A stretch of 33,630 nucleotides of DNA, taken from assembly GCA_017558865.1 (NCBI GenBank), contig JAFYTM010000198.1, positions 1 to 33,630 of the forward strand, written 5' to 3'. Below the pieces are notes generated by a model. That model was not told where the DNA came from and searched no databases. It worked only from the letters and a program-made list of their open reading frames with translations. This document shows, one piece after another, positions 31,461-33,630 of this stretch; within the stretch, counting starts at the first letter, position 1, and every line of letters begins with the position of its first letter. The translations under genes were made by a program, and so were the position numbers. The DNA comes from Lachnospiraceae bacterium. Its GTDB lineage: Bacteria; Bacillota; Clostridia; Lachnospirales; Lachnospiraceae.

Positions 31461-33630
31461 TCACAGCCTCCTCTGTATTCCCATCCGATGACTGTATGCT
31501 CCATGGATGCGGTAGCCCCCATCCTCTTCCTCAAATTTTACCCAGAAGGTTACATTGCCCAGTCTTGCTCTCGCAATGCACAGTCCTGTATCTGCATCCA
31601 GTATCGCTTCCTGATTTTCCCGATACTGTTCCATGACCCGGATCACATCCGTCTTAAGTATCATCCTGTCATCCATCTGTGAGAGCACCCCATCTGTAAA
31701 CACAATCTGAAAATCTGGTCCTGTCATCTCCACATCCTCCCTCCAGAGTTCCTTTAATAATGAAATCTTCAGCATCAGCCTGTTATAACGTTTCTGGCTG
31801 ATATCCGGCGGGGCACCTGCGTGCGTTCCATAGACCAGCTCCAGAAGATGTCTGGATTCCCTTCCTTCTCTTGCAAATCGATCACGGCATGCCATACAGT
31901 AAGTGATATACGGAAGTTCTGTCCTTTCCAGACATTTCTGCGTCATCTCTTTTGCCACTTCACGATTGGCATAGGAAGTCAGTCCTCCATATCCGCAGCA
32001 AGGTGACTTGTCCTTTTCATAAGGAGTAGCTACAAGCTGACATCCTATCTGTTCTGCCAGTCTGCGAATCGATTGTTGGGTATCTGCATCCCCTCTGGCT
32101 CCGCAGGAATCATGAACGGCTGCTGGAACGTTCCATCTATTCGCACCTTCCGGAAGTCCAATTTGATTCAGTATATCCCATATACCGAGCAGTTCGATTC
32201 CTTCATGTTTTGCCAGCTGCTTCTTACAGGTCGGACATCCCGCAATCACGATCGGATCTCCGAGCATCGCCAACTGACTTCGGATAAATTCCTCTGTCTT
32301 CTCCTGCATCTCATAACGCCCTGCCCAGTCACAGATCGCACCACAGCAGCCAAGTATCAATGCCACACCGCCCTCCAGCCTTTCACACAGATCCAGATAA
32401 GCTGCCTTTACTGTATCAGGTGCAATCGCTGTTGCCTGACACCCCGGGAAAAATACATATTTACACTGCTCATATCCCGGCTGCTTCCGGCACAGAAATG
32501 CATCTTCATTCGAAAATCCCATATCCATCAGTGCAAATTCATGGGGTGCCAGAGGCATCTTCCCTGTAGACACCAGATTCTGTCTCGCAATATGACAGAT
32601 ATCTCCCATATCATATCCATTTGGACAAGTTACCGCACATTGTCCGCACAGGGAGCAGGCATTGATCGGTTTATTCATCATATGGTCACCCATGATAATA
32701 CTGACATTATTGTAGATCTCACGGGTCAGCACACGCGGAAACTTCTTATAATACTGCAAATATGCACACCCTTTGATACATTCATCACAATGGCAGCGGA
32801 TGCACCGTCCGGCCTCCTGTATCGCATCTTCCCGGCTGTAACCCTCAGTTCCCACCGGAACCTGCCTGGATGGTTCTATCCCTTCCAGGGAAGTATAAAG
32901 CTTTGTCTCTACAGCACCTTCCTCTCCTCTTGTATTGGAAGGATCCAGCTTCTGTGCCAGACGATCCACCGTCAACGCCGCTTTCTTTGCACCAAAGGCA
33001 GCGCCCAGTACCCCCTCTGTTCTTCCAGTCACAAGCTGATGCTCTCTGCAGATCATCAATGCATCATCAATCTCCAGACCCGGATACCATCTTTCTGCCA
33101 CATCCAAAGAGGCAGCGATCATATCAAAGCTCTGCAATTCTGATTGGAGTGCTTCTCTGTCCAAAACGGAATGAAACACAAATCGAATATCCATTCCTCT
33201 CAATGCAGCCTCCTCTGCAGCCAATACTTTCTCTCCTGCAAAAGATGCGGCTTCTTTCAAAAAACTCTCCTGATCCGCGGCTTCTGTGTAGACTGCTACC
33301 GGATAATTCTTTTTGCTCAATTCACCTGCCAGAAAAGTCAGGAACAGACCGGAACCAACCAGCGCCACCTTCTGTTTTTTCTTTGTACGGAAGAAGCCCT
33401 TTGCTTTACTTTTTTCCCCATAGGATACTGCTGCAGCCTCCACCGCCCGGATGGCTATACCGTCTCCCAGACTGCACAGCTTACATTTCCCTTCGCATGG
33501 AGCTTCGCATCCTGCTGACAAAATATTTGGAAAAGGAGTAATCTTTTCATAGAGCTGGCGGGCTTTTGTAAAATCTCCGGATGCAACTGCCGCAATCATG
33601 GCTTTTGTATCCAGTTTGAGTGGACATTCC
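31461..33630 (-). CDS. GltD-like FAD/4Fe-4S oxidoreductase with CCG domains, 5' end cut
   Basis: The 5' end lies outside the window. The frame is open through 33630, and the partial codons read ECPLKLDTKAM. The first visible 60 residues match the N-terminal Fe-S region of GltD-like proteins (C31, C35, C39 and C42 in CEAPCEGKCKLC). Then comes a Rossmann-like stretch, VALVGSGLFLTFLAGEL, whose third conserved glycine is leucine, so FAD binding may be weak. Ferredoxin-like cysteines follow at 266-278 (CIRCHCDECIKGC) and 315-325 (CSLCGQCAVTC). Next are two CCG modules of heterodisulfide reductase type (PGCQA 386-390, GCCGA 417-421; DSCGARG 498-503, PCCGYGG 533-539). It ends with a C-terminal extension of about 110 residues. 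This resembles the DVU_1558-type protein as I recall it. It may move electrons to the Mo enzyme or the maturation steps. Confidence 0.82.
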   Translation of the reverse strand, partial: ECPLKLDTKAMIAAVASGDFTKARQLYEKITPFPNILSAGCEAPCEGKCKLCSLGDGIAIRAVEAAAVSYGEKSKAKGFFRTKKKQKVALVGSGLFLTFLAGELSKKNYPVAVYTEAADQESFLKEAASFAGEKVLAAEEAALRGMDIRFVFHSVLDREALQSELQSFDMIAASLDVAERWYPGLEIDDALMICREHQLVTGRTEGVLGAAFGAKKAALTVDRLAQKLDPSNTRGEEGAVETKLYTSLEGIEPSRQVPVGTEGYSREDAIQEAGRCIRCHCDECIKGCAYLQYYKKFPRVLTREIYNNVSIIMGDHMMNKPINACSLCGQCAVTCPNGYDMGDICHIARQNLVSTGKMPLAPHEFALMDMGFSNEDAFLCRKQPGYEQCKYVFFPGCQATAIAPDTVKAAYLDLCERLEGGVALILGCCGAICDWAGRYEMQEKTEEFIRSQLAMLGDPIVIAGCPTCKKQLAKHEGIELLGIWDILNQIGLPEGANRWNVPAAVHDSCGARGDADTQQSIRRLAEQIGCQLVATPYEKDKSPCCGYGGLTSYANREVAKEMTQKCLERTELPYITYCMACRDRFAREGRESRHLLELVYGTHAGAPPDISQKRYNRLMLKISLLKELWREDVEMTGPDFQIVFTDGVLSQMDDRMILKTDVIRVMEQYRENQEAILDADTGLCIARARLGNVTFWVKFEEEDGGYRIHGAYSHRMGIQRRL

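Noticed and set aside
32073..33143. 356-codon open frame on the plus strand opposite the Fe-S oxidoreductase
   Set aside because: It is a mirror of a gene with clear Cys motifs, with atypical Cys/His-rich composition.
1..33630. CRISPR array, insertion sequence or prophage
   Set aside because: I found no regularly spaced repeats, transposase motifs or phage genes. The only tandem repeat is the short in-frame duplication in the radical SAM gene.

Overview
The window looks like chromosome from an anaerobic, spore-forming Firmicute of class Clostridia, most likely Lachnospiraceae. The evidence is neighbouring spoIID and spoIIQ genes, a T-box leader on ileS, strong AGGAGG ribosome sites, sigma-A promoters with 17-bp spacers, a reverse rubrerythrin beside a PerR-type regulator, and intrinsic terminators throughout. 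I cannot name a genus from the sequence alone.

Left part (1-20,300): mostly housekeeping genes. A tRNA gene (probably Phe) is cut by the left edge and has its own promoter. Then come trmB, a gene-free AT-rich stretch with a cluster of DnaA-box-like sequences, a CoA-transferase with a YczE-like membrane protein, and an oxidative-stress pair (reverse rubrerythrin and perR). Both genes of that pair carry Fur/PerR-type operators just downstream of their -10 boxes. Next are a secreted SH3-NlpC/P60 hydrolase, a DbpA-like DEAD-box helicase, a hemolysin III family protein, spoIID and spoIIQ, ileS-glgP behind a T-box, an AGCS-type amino acid:sodium symporter, a D-Ala-D-Ala carboxypeptidase and a DegV protein.

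Right part (20,300-33,630): almost everything concerns molybdenum. An XdhC-family maturation factor (+ strand) converges on a minus-strand series. Read in transcription order from the right edge, that series is: a cut FAD/4Fe-4S/CCG-domain oxidoreductase, a 72-residue CxxC protein, a SAM methyltransferase, a C_GCAxxG_C_C protein, an HD-domain protein, a NifS-like cysteine desulfurase, a 95-residue unknown, a Cys-rich radical SAM protein, a PaaK-like adenylating enzyme, a HAD phosphatase, then modA, modB, modC and a MoeA-like protein with a C-terminal Cys cluster. Most of these junctions are ATGA or TAATG overlaps, so this is one tightly coupled operon, with modABC-moeA possibly having its own promoter.

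My interpretation is that the right part is a maturation module for a molybdenum hydroxylase (XDH or aldehyde oxidoreductase type). ModABC imports molybdate, the MoeA-like protein handles molybdopterin, XdhC and the desulfurase provide the terminal sulfur (or selenium) ligand, and the radical SAM, methyltransferase, ligase, HD, HAD, CxxC, C_GCAxxG and Fe-S proteins do something not yet described. No hydroxylase structural gene lies in the window. This poorly understood gene set is the most interesting content here.
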